Part shown: piece after piece, positions 1 to 7,525 of the stretch
How positions within the stretch are numbered: position 1 is the stretch's first letter
Layout: each line of letters begins with the position of its first letter
Assembly (NCBI GenBank): GCA_018066245.1
Contig: JAGHRT010000017.1
Location: 1-64,000, forward strand
Direction: 5' to 3'
Length of the DNA stretch: 64,000 nt
Source of the DNA: Candidatus Equimonas faecalis
GTDB taxonomy: Bacteria > Bacteroidota > Bacteroidia > Bacteroidales > Bacteroidaceae
The notes under the pieces: model-generated
Database searches by the model: none
What the model was told of the DNA's origin: nothing
The model's input: the letters and a program-made list of their open reading frames with translations, nothing else
Position numbers and translations under genes: made by a program

Positions 1-193
1 CCATGGAGACGTAGGTGCCGTCGTAAAGCTTTGGATTACGGGGGGCACGGCCCTTGCGGATGGTTTCCTCGAAACGGAACTTTCCGTCTCCCTGGCGGGA
101 TATGATGCCGTTGAGGCACTGGTTTTCGTTGATGTCCTGAACCTGCTGATATACACAGCTGAGTTCTACTTGTGAATAATTTCTCTTGTTCAT
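1..193 (-). CDS. Unrecognised protein, N-terminal part, cut by window edge
   Basis: An open frame starts at an ATG at 193 (MNKRNYSQVELSCVYQQ) and runs off the left edge after 64 codons with no stop, so only the N-terminus is visible. The visible part is polar, has no signal peptide or membrane segment, and matches no family I recognise. A Bacteroides-type -7 box lies about 55 bp upstream and an intrinsic terminator of the preceding gene lies just beyond it, so this is probably a separate transcription unit. Base composition is more AT-rich than most of the window, as for the next gene. No function is proposed. Confidence 0.6.
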   Translation of the reverse strand, partial: MNKRNYSQVELSCVYQQVQDINENQCLNGIISRQGDGKFRFEETIRKGRAPRNPKLYDGTYVSM

Positions 194-245
194 AGTTGTC
201 TTTGCTTTTTTTTGTTAATATTCTGTTTGAATTCGAATTCGCCGG

Positions 246-253
246 CAAAGGTA
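246..253 (-). promoter_or_regulatory. Probable -7 box (TACCTTTG) for the left-edge gene
   Basis: Read on the minus strand the sequence is TACCTTTG, a full match to the Bacteroidota -7 consensus TAnnTTTG. It lies 52 bp upstream of the ATG at 193. No TTG box was found at the usual 19-22 bp distance, so the call rests on the -7 box and its position between a terminator and a gene start. Confidence 0.4.
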
Positions 254-260
254 CGGACAA

Positions 261-293
261 AAAAAAGCACCCACTGGATGCTCCAATGGGTGC
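261..293 (-). terminator. Intrinsic terminator of the 373-972 gene
   Basis: On the minus strand a 7-bp stem (GCACCCA at 287-293 pairing with TGGGTGC at 267-273), extended by an inner TGGA/TCCA pairing, is followed directly by a run of T residues (261-266 region). It sits 80 bp downstream of the stop of the gene at 373-972 and just upstream of the -7 box of the left-edge gene. Confidence 0.7.
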
Positions 294-322
294 TGGTGTG
301 GGTGCCGTTGTGGGTACGGGTG

Positions 323-392
323 GCGATTAATCGATTGACGATTAGACGATTATCGATTTAACGATTAGATGATTAAACGATTAGATGATTAA
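323..392. repeat. Short tandem repeat (GATTA-type, 16-bp unit)
   Basis: Two perfect 16-bp copies of ACGATTAGATGATTAA lie at 361-376 and 377-392, preceded by degenerate GATTA/CGATT copies back to about 323. The array covers the stop codon and the last codons (HLIV) of the gene at 373-972, so the end of that protein is repeat-encoded. Confidence 0.8.
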
Positions 393-972
393 GCTTTTCC
401 TGGAAATCCCATCCGTTCTGGTAGTCGAAGGCTTTGTCCTTGGCGGATTTCAGGTTGCGCATGCCCCATAGCTCTTCGAAGGTCTTCCACACTTCGCGTA
501 TGCCAAGGCGCTTGGCGATGGCGGCGGCCATAAGGCCTGATTCGGTACGCGAACGGAGGGTGTTACAGTCTTCGTCGATGAGCGATTCGGCATAGAGTGC
601 CTGCCAGATGCCGATGGCGGCAGGGGTGCGGAGATTGGGGGGCAGAGCGTCGGTGTTGAGTGTGCCCTTGGGATGAAGGGCTCGCCACCGTTCTTCCAGC
701 TTGATCTGCTTGCGCTTTTCGGGTATGCCGAGAATGAGGGAACAAAGTGATGGTATGCTCAGGCCCTGGGTCATATACTGGTTCATGAGCATCTGGGTGA
801 TGACATTGGCTTCCTGGTCATCGGGAACATGACAGGCATACTCGCAGACGGATTCTAAACTGAGGGTGGGGTGTGGACGGGATGCCGACTGAAGGGCATC
901 TTCGGCGGTTGGAACGACGACTGCTACGATGGCGGCATTTTCTGACTCTGTGTTTTTTGTTGATGTATTCAT
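373..972 (-). CDS. Unrecognised 199-residue protein
   Basis: The frame starts at ATG 972 and encodes 199 residues with no signal peptide or membrane segment. The N-terminus (about 1-40) is low in complexity and rich in Ala, Thr and Val; the rest looks like a compact helical protein with a Trp-rich C-terminal part (VWKTFEELWGMRN, about residues 160-172). I do not recognise the family. The last residues (HLIV) and the stop lie inside a 16-bp tandem repeat, suggesting the original C-terminus was replaced or lengthened by repeat sequence. A terminator follows at 261-293. The gene lies 218 bp downstream of the ribbon-helix-helix gene; no clear -7 box was found in the gap, so it may be read through from that operon. 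Confidence 0.6.
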   Translation of the reverse strand: MNTSTKNTESENAAIVAVVVPTAEDALQSASRPHPTLSLESVCEYACHVPDDQEANVITQMLMNQYMTQGLSIPSLCSLILGIPEKRKQIKLEERWRALHPKGTLNTDALPPNLRTPAAIGIWQALYAESLIDEDCNTLRSRTESGLMAAAIAKRLGIREVWKTFEELWGMRNLKSAKDKAFDYQNGWDFQEKLNHLIV

Positions 973-1190
973 TTTATTTTGTCTTTCTTTTTCTGGTTGT
1001 TGTTAATGGGATAAAATAACTCAACTTTTCGCAAGTTCCGTTCTGGCTGGAAGCCAGTATCTTATTAACCGGTTGCATCGACAAAGGAGATGCTGCCGGA
1101 TAAACGCCTCCTCCGTTATGCCGTCCTTTCAGGACTTTCAAGCCAATATATGTTACTTGCCCGTCAATCTCCCCTCTCCCCGATTGAAGG

Positions 1191-1391
1191 TCAGCCCTGT
1201 TTCGGACGCCGTTTCGCGCGGCCCGCCTTTTTGAGGGCTTCGGCAATAATCCATTGCAACTGGCCGTTGGTGGAGCGGAACTCATCGGCCGCCCACGCCT
1301 CCACGGCTGCCATCGTCTCGGCATCGACGCGCAGGACGAAGGTCTTGGTCGTTGAGCGTGAGGTATTCCCGGTGTCTTTCGTCTGAGGCAT
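1191..1391 (-). CDS. Arc-type ribbon-helix-helix DNA-binding protein
   Basis: This is a 66-residue protein. Residues 16-58 (strand KTFVLRVD, then helices AETMAAVEAWAADEF and TNGQLQWIIAEALKKAG) match the Arc/MetJ ribbon-helix-helix fold, which binds DNA as a dimer through the N-terminal strand. A short basic tail (RAKRRPKQG) ends the protein. The start at 1391 lies only 9 bp after the stop of the membrane protein gene, so it is the last gene of the SPFH operon. Inference: it could be the autoregulator of this operon, or link membrane state to transcription; nothing in the sequence decides this. A longer overlapping frame at 974-1324 is a shadow. Confidence 0.8.
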   Translation of the reverse strand: MPQTKDTGNTSRSTTKTFVLRVDAETMAAVEAWAADEFRSTNGQLQWIIAEALKKAGRAKRRPKQG

Positions 1392-1400
1392 TATTTTTCC

Positions 1401-2150
1401 TTATTTTACGCTGAAAAACTTTATTTTGAGCCACGACCTATCACGGACGCTCTTCCAACTGTTGTCATACCTGTATTGAAGCAATGTAGCCTCGCGTTCC
1501 TTTCTCTCGTTCTTCAAGGTCCAGCGCCCTTTCCGCAAGCGACGGATGGCCTTTATGAGATGATAGACCTCCACAATGAACAGGAGGTTTATCATGGTCA
1601 TCCAGCGGATAGGTTCGTCCATCCAATCCGTGGCTGCAAGCACCATAGACAACAGTGCGAACAACACAGTTGCTTTTAACGACATGCATAGTTGAAAGGC
1701 CACCTCGTAAAGTTTCTCCGATAGCAAGGGCAGACTCTGTATTTTCAAGATGCGCCGGCTCTCCACGCTCAACTTCCCGCCATTTTCGCGGGCCAGCCGT
1801 TCTTCCTCGCGGGCTTTCTCCAACGCTTCGGCGTATTCGTCGCGCAGGTCGTTGTCGTGGGCATAGGTGAGTTCCGTGGGGTGATACCACAGGCGGGGGT
1901 AATGTTCCAACATGACTGCCAAGCCTAAACTTATCCAGGCAAAGGCATAGCACACCCAAGTCCAGAAGCGCGGCACGAGCCCGCACAGCTCTCCGTCCGG
2001 TTTTTTCCCCAACAGCGGTGCGAGTTCCGGCGTGGAAGGCCAGTGTATAGCCGCCAGCACACCAACAACGAGAAGGATAATGACACTAATGACAGTGCCA
2101 ATAGAAAAAGCCTCTGCACGGGGAAGCGTTTCGTTAATCTCTTTACGCAT
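1401..2150 (-). CDS. Four-helix inner-membrane protein of unknown function
   Basis: The 249-residue protein has hydrophobic segments at about 17-38, 60-80, 158-176 and 182-200. Between the second and third lies a charged helical region (ALEKAREEERLARENGG, about 108-124) that probably sits in the cytoplasm, and the C-terminus is strongly basic. I do not recognise a named family. It lies between an SPFH gene with an 18-codon micro-ORF upstream and a ribbon-helix-helix gene 9 bp downstream, so it is probably co-translated with them. The start at 2150 is 3 bp after the stop of the micro-ORF. Inference only: a membrane partner of the SPFH protein. Confidence 0.75.
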   Translation of the reverse strand: MRKEINETLPRAEAFSIGTVISVIILLVVGVLAAIHWPSTPELAPLLGKKPDGELCGLVPRFWTWVCYAFAWISLGLAVMLEHYPRLWYHPTELTYAHDNDLRDEYAEALEKAREEERLARENGGKLSVESRRILKIQSLPLLSEKLYEVAFQLCMSLKATVLFALLSMVLAATDWMDEPIRWMTMINLLFIVEVYHLIKAIRRLRKGRWTLKNERKEREATLLQYRYDNSWKSVRDRSWLKIKFFSVK

Positions 2151-2153
2151 AGA

Positions 2154-2210
2154 TTATTTCAGCATCATTGAAACGCACAGCACGGCTGTGCCGATAATCA
2201 CGACTATCAT
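2154..2210 (-). CDS. 18-codon hydrophobic micro-ORF in the SPFH operon
   Basis: An ATG at 2210 opens MIVVIIGTAVLCVSMMLK and stops at 2154. It fills exactly the gap between the SPFH stop (2217) and the next gene start (2150). AAGAGA just upstream of the ATG could serve as a ribosome binding site. Except for the final Lys the peptide is hydrophobic enough for a single membrane helix. Chance cannot be excluded for so short a frame; the tight spacing on both sides is the main argument. It may be a small membrane protein or simply couple translation. Confidence 0.45.
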   Translation of the reverse strand: MIVVIIGTAVLCVSMMLK

Positions 2211-2216
2211 AGTCTC

Positions 2217-3167
2217 TTAATGATTCAGCGTTCCGCTGTTGATAACGGGTTGTGCGGGTTCGTCGGCGCAGAGTACTACGAGCAGATTGCTCACCATAGC
2301 GGCTTTCTTCTCTTCGTCGAGGTCCACGACGCCTTCCTGTTCCAGCTTGCTCAGGGCCATCTTCACCATCGACACGGCGCCATCTACTATTTTCTCTCTG
2401 GCGGTGATGATGGCAGCGGCTTGCTGGCGGCGCAGCATCACGGCGGCTATCTCCGGGGCATAGGCCAAGTAGTTGATGCGGGCTTCCACCACTTCCAGGC
2501 CGGCCATTTCCAGACGCTCGTTGAGTTTCTCGGTGAGCACGGCGTTCACCTCATCGCTACCGCTGCGGAGCGTCACGCCTTCGCCCTTGCCGTCCTCGTC
2601 GTCGTAGGCATAGAGGCCGGCCACCTGGCGCAGGGCGGCATCGCTCTGCACGGCCACGTAGCGCTCGAAGCGGTTCATGCGGGCCGTAGCCATGTTGCCG
2701 GCCTGTGCGGCATTCACCTCGGTGTCGATGTCGAAGATGGCTTTGTAGGTGTCCTTCAAGCGCCACACGAGTACGAGGCCTATGAGGATGGGGTTACCCG
2801 TCCTGTCGTTCACCTTGATGGGTTCGGCGTTGAGGTTGCGGGCTCGAAGGCTCACATTCTTGGTGCTCATCAGCGGGTTAATCCAGTAGAAGCCGTTCTT
2901 GCGGAAAGTGCCGCAATACTTGCCGAAGAATGTCAGCACCTTGGCTTCGTTGGGCTCCAGCATCGTGTAGCCTTTGCAGCCGAAGATGAAGCAGATGAAA
3001 AGCAGGGCAGCGCCTACGAAGTGCCAACCGCTGCTTCCGCCTTCTTCGGCAGTAATGATGCCTGTCACGAACATCCACAGGCAGGCGGCAAAAATGGCAA
3101 TGACGATGCCAATCATCAAGAAGCCGTTAAGTGAACCTCCCGTAAAATCTCTTTCTTTCGTTTCCAT
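2217..3167 (-). CDS. SPFH/band-7 domain membrane protein
   Basis: The protein has 316 residues. Two membrane segments near the N-terminus (about 14-37 and 47-64) are followed by a band-7/SPFH domain (about 70-265), including the typical start (LEPNEAKVLTFFGKYCGT), the NPL turn and the long helix ending in LRRQQAAAIITAREKIVDGA. SPFH proteins form large membrane-attached oligomers (flotillin, stomatin, HflK/C). The charged tail (EQEGVVDLDEEKK) and a C-terminus ending in GTLNH follow. First gene of an operon with a micro-ORF, a four-helix membrane protein and an Arc-type regulator. A complete Bacteroides-type promoter lies at 3290-3321, giving a leader of about 115 nt. Confidence 0.9.
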   Translation of the reverse strand: METKERDFTGGSLNGFLMIGIVIAIFAACLWMFVTGIITAEEGGSSGWHFVGAALLFICFIFGCKGYTMLEPNEAKVLTFFGKYCGTFRKNGFYWINPLMSTKNVSLRARNLNAEPIKVNDRTGNPILIGLVLVWRLKDTYKAIFDIDTEVNAAQAGNMATARMNRFERYVAVQSDAALRQVAGLYAYDDEDGKGEGVTLRSGSDEVNAVLTEKLNERLEMAGLEVVEARINYLAYAPEIAAVMLRRQQAAAIITAREKIVDGAVSMVKMALSKLEQEGVVDLDEEKKAAMVSNLLVVLCADEPAQPVINSGTLNH

Positions 3168-3289
3168 AATGTTGGGGTTTTAAGTTGGTTTTGTTTGTAT
3201 TGTTTTTGAGATAGTTGCATCGTTCCGAGTGGCTTTTCATGCCCTTTCTTGAAAGAGCTTCGTCGTAATATCATTTTAATATCACGGTG

Positions 3290-3321
3290 CAAAAGTACGG
3301 TTTTCCTGCATTTCCTCCAAA
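3290..3321 (-). promoter_or_regulatory. Promoter of the SPFH operon
   Basis: On the minus strand a TTTG box (3318-3321) is followed after 20 bp by TACTTTTG (3290-3297), a full match to the Bacteroidota -33/-7 pattern. Predicted transcription starts near 3284, about 115 nt before the ATG at 3167. The rest of the 3168-3645 gap holds the plus-strand promoter of the next gene and AT-rich sequence with no gene. Confidence 0.6.
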
Positions 3322-3555
3322 TTTTTCTGCACTTTTTTGTTGTTTTAGCCTACGGAAGGTGCTTTTACAGGCCGTTAGGCAACTATGTCCATATATATTA
3401 TATGGCGTAAAAATGCTTGAAACTTGGGCTTGACAGGTATATTGGATAGGGTAAATCGGAAGATATGTACAATGCCGTAAAACAAGTGCTTCGTCCTGTG
3501 TTGCAAAATGGGAAGGCACAAAATATCAGGTCTTTTACGCATTTTTTGCATTTCC

Positions 3556-3588
3556 TTGCGCGAATGTGAAAACATTGTATTAATTTTG
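3556..3588 (+). promoter_or_regulatory. Promoter of the GH3 gene
   Basis: A TTG box (3556-3558) and TAATTTTG (3581-3588) are separated by 22 bp. Transcription would start near 3594, leaving a leader of about 50 nt before the ATG at 3646. Confidence 0.55.
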
Positions 3589-3645
3589 CACGCACACAAG
3601 TACGCAAAGTTTCCCCCTGCTTGCTTTTGACAAAGTATTTTGAAG

Positions 3646-6036
3646 ATGAATTTAATCTGCACACGTTTCACACACCTCAAAAACACAGTCAGGGGCTCTC
3701 TCCCCCGGCCCCTCCTTGAAGTTCCCACCCCCTTACGGCGCCTGGGAGCAGCAAGTTGCCTTCTCCTGCTGGCCGCCTGCCAGCCGACCGGCCACAGAGC
3801 CCTCATCCGCCAGCTCACTCCCGAACAGAAGGTGCGCCTCCTCATCGGCAGTGGGCAAGGTTCCGACAACGAGGACAAAAACCGCCAAATGATGGCCTCC
3901 GCCGCGAATGCCGTACCGGGGAGCGCCGCCGCCACCTACCCCGTGCCGCAGCTGGGCATCCCCTCGCTCATCTATGCCGACGGCCCCGCCGGCCTTCGCA
4001 TCGCCCCCCGCCGATCGGGCACCGATTCCACTTTCTTCTGCACGGGTTTCCCCATCGGCGAGTCATTGGCCGCCACTTGGGATGCCGACTTGCAGCAGGA
4101 GGTGGGAAAGGCCATGGGCAATGAGGTGCTGGAATACGGCGTGGACGTGCTCCTCGCCCCCGGCATCAACCTTATGCGCAATCCCCTTTGCGGCCGCAAC
4201 TTCGAGTACTACTCCGAGGATCCCATCCTCTCCGGCCGCACGGCAGCAGCCGTGATACGGGGCGTGCAGGAGAACGGCGTGGGATGCGCCGTCAAGCACT
4301 TCGCCGCCAATAATCAAGAGGTGAACCGTTGCAGCAGCGACAGCCGCGTAGGCACCCGTACCCTCCGCGAACTCTATCTCCGCAACTTCGAGGTGGCCAT
4401 ACGCGAAGGCCAGCCGTGGACCGTCATGACCGCCTACAACTATATCAACGGGCAGCACGCCAGCCAGAGCCATGAACTCACCGAGGATATTCTGCGCGGC
4501 GACTGGGGCTACAAGGGGCTCGTCATGACCGACTGGGGAGCCGGCACCGACCCCGTCGCGCAGATTCATGCCGGCAACGACAACATAATGCCCGGCGGCC
4601 GCAGCACCTATGCCAAAATCAGCGACGCCCTCCGCGACGGCCGCCTTTCCCCCTCCGACATCGACCGCAGCGTGGAGCGTATGCTCACCCTCATCGACAA
4701 GACACCGAAAGCCCGCGGCCACCGTCCCTCGCAGCATCCCGACCTCGCCGGCCACGCCCGCATCGCCCGCCGGGCAGGCGCAGAAGGCTGCGTGCTGCTA
4801 AAGAACGACGGGGCGCTCCCCCTCGCTCCGGGAGCCCGCATCGCCCTCTATGGCGTCACCTCCTACGAAACCATCGCCGGAGGCACAGGTGCCGGCGACG
4901 TGAACAAGGCCTACGTCGTCAGCCTCAACCAAGGTCTGGAAGAAGCCGGCTTTGCACTCTCCGCCCCCGTGGCCGAGGCCTACGCCGCCCACATCGCCGC
5001 CGAGGACGAGCGTCTCGCCCCCATCAACAAAAAGCGCGGATGGTGGTACGGCGCCCAGCTCAAGGACGAACTCCCCCGCTCTGTCACCGACACCCTCATC
5101 ACCCTCTCCGTCCACGAGAGCGATGCCGCCGTCATCACCATCGGCCGCCGCTCCGGCGAGGGCAACGACCGCGCCCTGGAAGGCGACTTCACCCTCACCC
5201 CCGAAGAGCACGCCCTCATCGCCGCCGTCTGCCGCACGTTCCACGCCGAGGGCAAGAAAGTGGCCGTGGTGCTGGGCGTCTGCGGCCCCGTCTGCACGGC
5301 CGACAGGGACACCCTTCCCGACGCCATCCTCCTCGCCTGGCAGCCCGGACAGGAAGCCGGACGCAGCATCGCCGACGTGCTCTCCGGCGCCGTCTGTCCC
5401 TCCGGCAAGCTCCCCATGACCTTCGCCCGTGCCTATTCCGACCACCCCAGCGCCGCCAACTTCGCCAACCTCGGCCTCCCCTTCGACGGGAAGAACAAAT
5501 CCTTCTATCACTATTCCGACCACCCCATCTACGAGCAGAAGGACGTAGACTACCAGGACTATGCCGAGGGCCTCGCCGTGGGCTATCGCCACTTCACCAC
5601 CGCCGGCGTGCCCGTTTCCTACCCCTTCGGCTACGGCCTGAGCTACACCCGTTTCGCTTTCGATGACTTCAGCGTGCGGCAGCACGGGCAGGACATCACC
5701 ATACATGTCACCGTCACCAACACCGGTTCCCGCGCCGGAAAGGAAGTCGCGCAAGTCTATTGGAGCAACCCCACCATACCCTCCGAGCCCCGCACCCAGC
5801 TCCTCTGCTATGCCAAGACCCCTCTCCTGCAACCCGGCCAATCCGTGCGTCTCACCCTCCGCGCCACCCAGGCCGACCTCGCCTGGTTCAGCGAGGCCGA
5901 ATCCGCATGGCGCACCGAGCCCCACGGCAACGTCATCGAACTCCGAGCCGATGCCAATACCCTCCTGTTCAGCCGTCCCCTCACCTTCAGGAAAGCCCTC
6001 GTCCGCCCCTGCGCCCGTGTGCTTCTCCCCCAATAG
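3646..6036 (+). CDS. GH3 beta-glucosidase-like lipoprotein
   Basis: The 796-residue protein is a family 3 glycoside hydrolase. The N-terminal (alpha/beta)8 domain contains KHFAANNQE and the nucleophile motif VMTDWG (Asp296); then come the alpha/beta sandwich domain (VLLKNDGALPL; IGRRSGEGNDR) and a C-terminal fibronectin-III-like domain (VTVTNTGSRAGKEVAQVY). LLAAC at 41-45 is a lipobox, so it is exported and lipidated at Cys45. ATG 3646 is chosen; a TTG two codons earlier is less likely. The region before the hydrophobic core is unusually long (about 33 residues) and partly encoded by a CTCTCCC-type repeat. The gene is extremely C-rich at third codon positions, producing long spurious frames. 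Substrate specificity within GH3 cannot be read from sequence. Confidence 0.9.
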   Translation: MNLICTRFTHLKNTVRGSLPRPLLEVPTPLRRLGAASCLLLLAACQPTGHRALIRQLTPEQKVRLLIGSGQGSDNEDKNRQMMASAANAVPGSAAATYPVPQLGIPSLIYADGPAGLRIAPRRSGTDSTFFCTGFPIGESLAATWDADLQQEVGKAMGNEVLEYGVDVLLAPGINLMRNPLCGRNFEYYSEDPILSGRTAAAVIRGVQENGVGCAVKHFAANNQEVNRCSSDSRVGTRTLRELYLRNFEVAIREGQPWTVMTAYNYINGQHASQSHELTEDILRGDWGYKGLVMTDWGAGTDPVAQIHAGNDNIMPGGRSTYAKISDALRDGRLSPSDIDRSVERMLTLIDKTPKARGHRPSQHPDLAGHARIARRAGAEGCVLLKNDGALPLAPGARIALYGVTSYETIAGGTGAGDVNKAYVVSLNQGLEEAGFALSAPVAEAYAAHIAAEDERLAPINKKRGWWYGAQLKDELPRSVTDTLITLSVHESDAAVITIGRRSGEGNDRALEGDFTLTPEEHALIAAVCRTFHAEGKKVAVVLGVCGPVCTADRDTLPDAILLAWQPGQEAGRSIADVLSGAVCPSGKLPMTFARAYSDHPSAANFANLGLPFDGKNKSFYHYSDHPIYEQKDVDYQDYAEGLAVGYRHFTTAGVPVSYPFGYGLSYTRFAFDDFSVRQHGQDITIHVTVTNTGSRAGKEVAQVYWSNPTIPSEPRTQLLCYAKTPLLQPGQSVRLTLRATQADLAWFSEAESAWRTEPHGNVIELRADANTLLFSRPLTFRKALVRPCARVLLPQ

Positions 6037-6219
6037 CGACAGGCCCGGCTGCAAGGCCTCCCCCTACAATCAAGACCCCTCCATTACAGACAATTGCAGC
6101 AGAAACGATATTTATTAACAAAAAAACACTGCCATTTAATAAACATCTTGAAATACGGACAATATCTGTAGAGCCAAAAATATACGTATAATTGCAGCGG
6201 TCATACAGCATCATTTTTA

Positions 6220-6227
6220 TACCTTTG
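6220..6227 (+). promoter_or_regulatory. Probable -7 box (TACCTTTG) of sbcDC
   Basis: TACCTTTG matches TAnnTTTG fully and lies 27 bp before the ATG of sbcD. A TTG is present at 6192-6194, but its 25-bp spacing is longer than usual. Confidence 0.45.
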
Positions 6228-6254
6228 CATCCGCTAACATCAAAATTCGTCAAA

Positions 6255-7520
6255 ATGAAAATACTAACGACAAGCGATTGGCACATCGGCAATCTCTTTC
6301 ACGGCAACGACCGCCTGCCGGAACACAGGCATTTCCTCCGGTGGCTCCTCACGCAGATAGAGGAGCAAAGACCGGATGCCCTCTTGGTGGCTGGCGATGT
6401 CTTCGACAATGGCAATCCCTCTGCAGCAGCTCAGGCGGCTTACTATGAGTTTCTGGCTGATGCCACACAGGCGTGTCCCAACATGCAGATAGTGGTAACG
6501 GCAGGCAATCACGATTCGGCAAGTCGTCTGGAGGCACCTCGTGCCTTACTCACACGGCACAAGGTGGAGATACGCGGTACGGTACATCGCAACTGGATAC
6601 AGAATGAGAATGGCGGATCGTGGGAGGTTGATTATGACGACCTGATGATTCCTATCACTGGCGGAGATGGCATACAGGCTGTGGTGTTGGCAGTGCCTTT
6701 CCTCCGCACGGACGTGGTGCAGAATGCGAGCTACTCGGCTGGCGTAAACAATTTCCTGCGCGAGCTGACCCGGAAGGCAAGATCCAAGCATCCCGGCACA
6801 CCGCTTGTGATGATGGCCCACATGTATGCCAAGGGGGCCGATATTGCTACACGCGATGCCAGCGAGAAGATTGTGATAGGCGGACAGGAGGAGGTAAACA
6901 TGGAGGGTTGGAACGAGCATCCCGACTACCTGACCTGCGGCCACATACACAAGCGTCAGCACATTTGGAATACGGATTGGGCTCGCTACACGGGTAGCAT
7001 TTTACCGATGTCGTTTGCCGAAATTAATTACTGCCATGGTGTGGATCTTGTAACCATTGATGGCAAGTCCAAGCCGGAGGTGGAGTTGTTGGAGTATGAG
7101 CCTCAGCACAAGTTGCGCATACTGCCTGAAGGCGGTGAGGAACTGACACCGAAGAAACTGCAGAAGCTGATACGATCGGAACTGCCCGACAAAAGCGAGG
7201 ACGGCACACCGAGCGAAGACTTTGTATATCTGGTTCTGAAAGTAAAACTGGAGAAAGTGAGTAACGATGATATCAAAGAATTGGAGGCTCTTATAGGCAC
7301 GAAGAATGCCGTGCTCTGCAAGATTCAGAAAATACTACCGGAACTTGACCTAAGCACCATCACAGGGCATCAGCAGATACAGAGTATTGATGACATTCTG
7401 AACCGGAATCCTCTGGATACACTGCGAGAGACATTTGCCGTGAAGCATGGTATGGAGATGACTGAACATCAGCAGCAGATGTTGAAAACTTTACTTGAAG
7501 ATATTAACAAAGAAGACTGA
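6255..7520 (+). CDS. sbcD: SbcD exonuclease subunit
   Basis: This is the 421-residue nuclease subunit of the SbcCD (Mre11-Rad50 type) complex, which opens hairpins and processes DNA ends. The metallophosphoesterase motifs are in order: SDWHIG (Asp8, His10), GDVFD (Asp48), GNHD (84-87), then MAHM and GHIH. A capping domain follows (about 290-410). ATG 6255 is chosen because it begins directly with the MKILTTSDWHIG family start; the frame is open 63 bases further upstream. The stop lies 5 bp before sbcC. Third positions are far less C-biased than in the neighbouring GH3 gene. Confidence 0.95.
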   Translation: MKILTTSDWHIGNLFHGNDRLPEHRHFLRWLLTQIEEQRPDALLVAGDVFDNGNPSAAAQAAYYEFLADATQACPNMQIVVTAGNHDSASRLEAPRALLTRHKVEIRGTVHRNWIQNENGGSWEVDYDDLMIPITGGDGIQAVVLAVPFLRTDVVQNASYSAGVNNFLRELTRKARSKHPGTPLVMMAHMYAKGADIATRDASEKIVIGGQEEVNMEGWNEHPDYLTCGHIHKRQHIWNTDWARYTGSILPMSFAEINYCHGVDLVTIDGKSKPEVELLEYEPQHKLRILPEGGEELTPKKLQKLIRSELPDKSEDGTPSEDFVYLVLKVKLEKVSNDDIKELEALIGTKNAVLCKIQKILPELDLSTITGHQQIQSIDDILNRNPLDTLRETFAVKHGMEMTEHQQQMLKTLLEDINKED

Positions 7521-7525
7521 AAACT

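Noticed and set aside
974-1324. 116-codon minus-strand frame overlapping the ribbon-helix-helix gene
   Set aside because: Arg-rich composition from reading the regulator gene in the wrong frame; the 66-residue frame matches a real family and fits the operon spacing.
1-1400. Left end as part of a mobile element, because of lower GC and unknown genes
   Set aside because: No integrase, transposase, relaxase or terminal repeat is visible in the window, so composition alone does not support the call.
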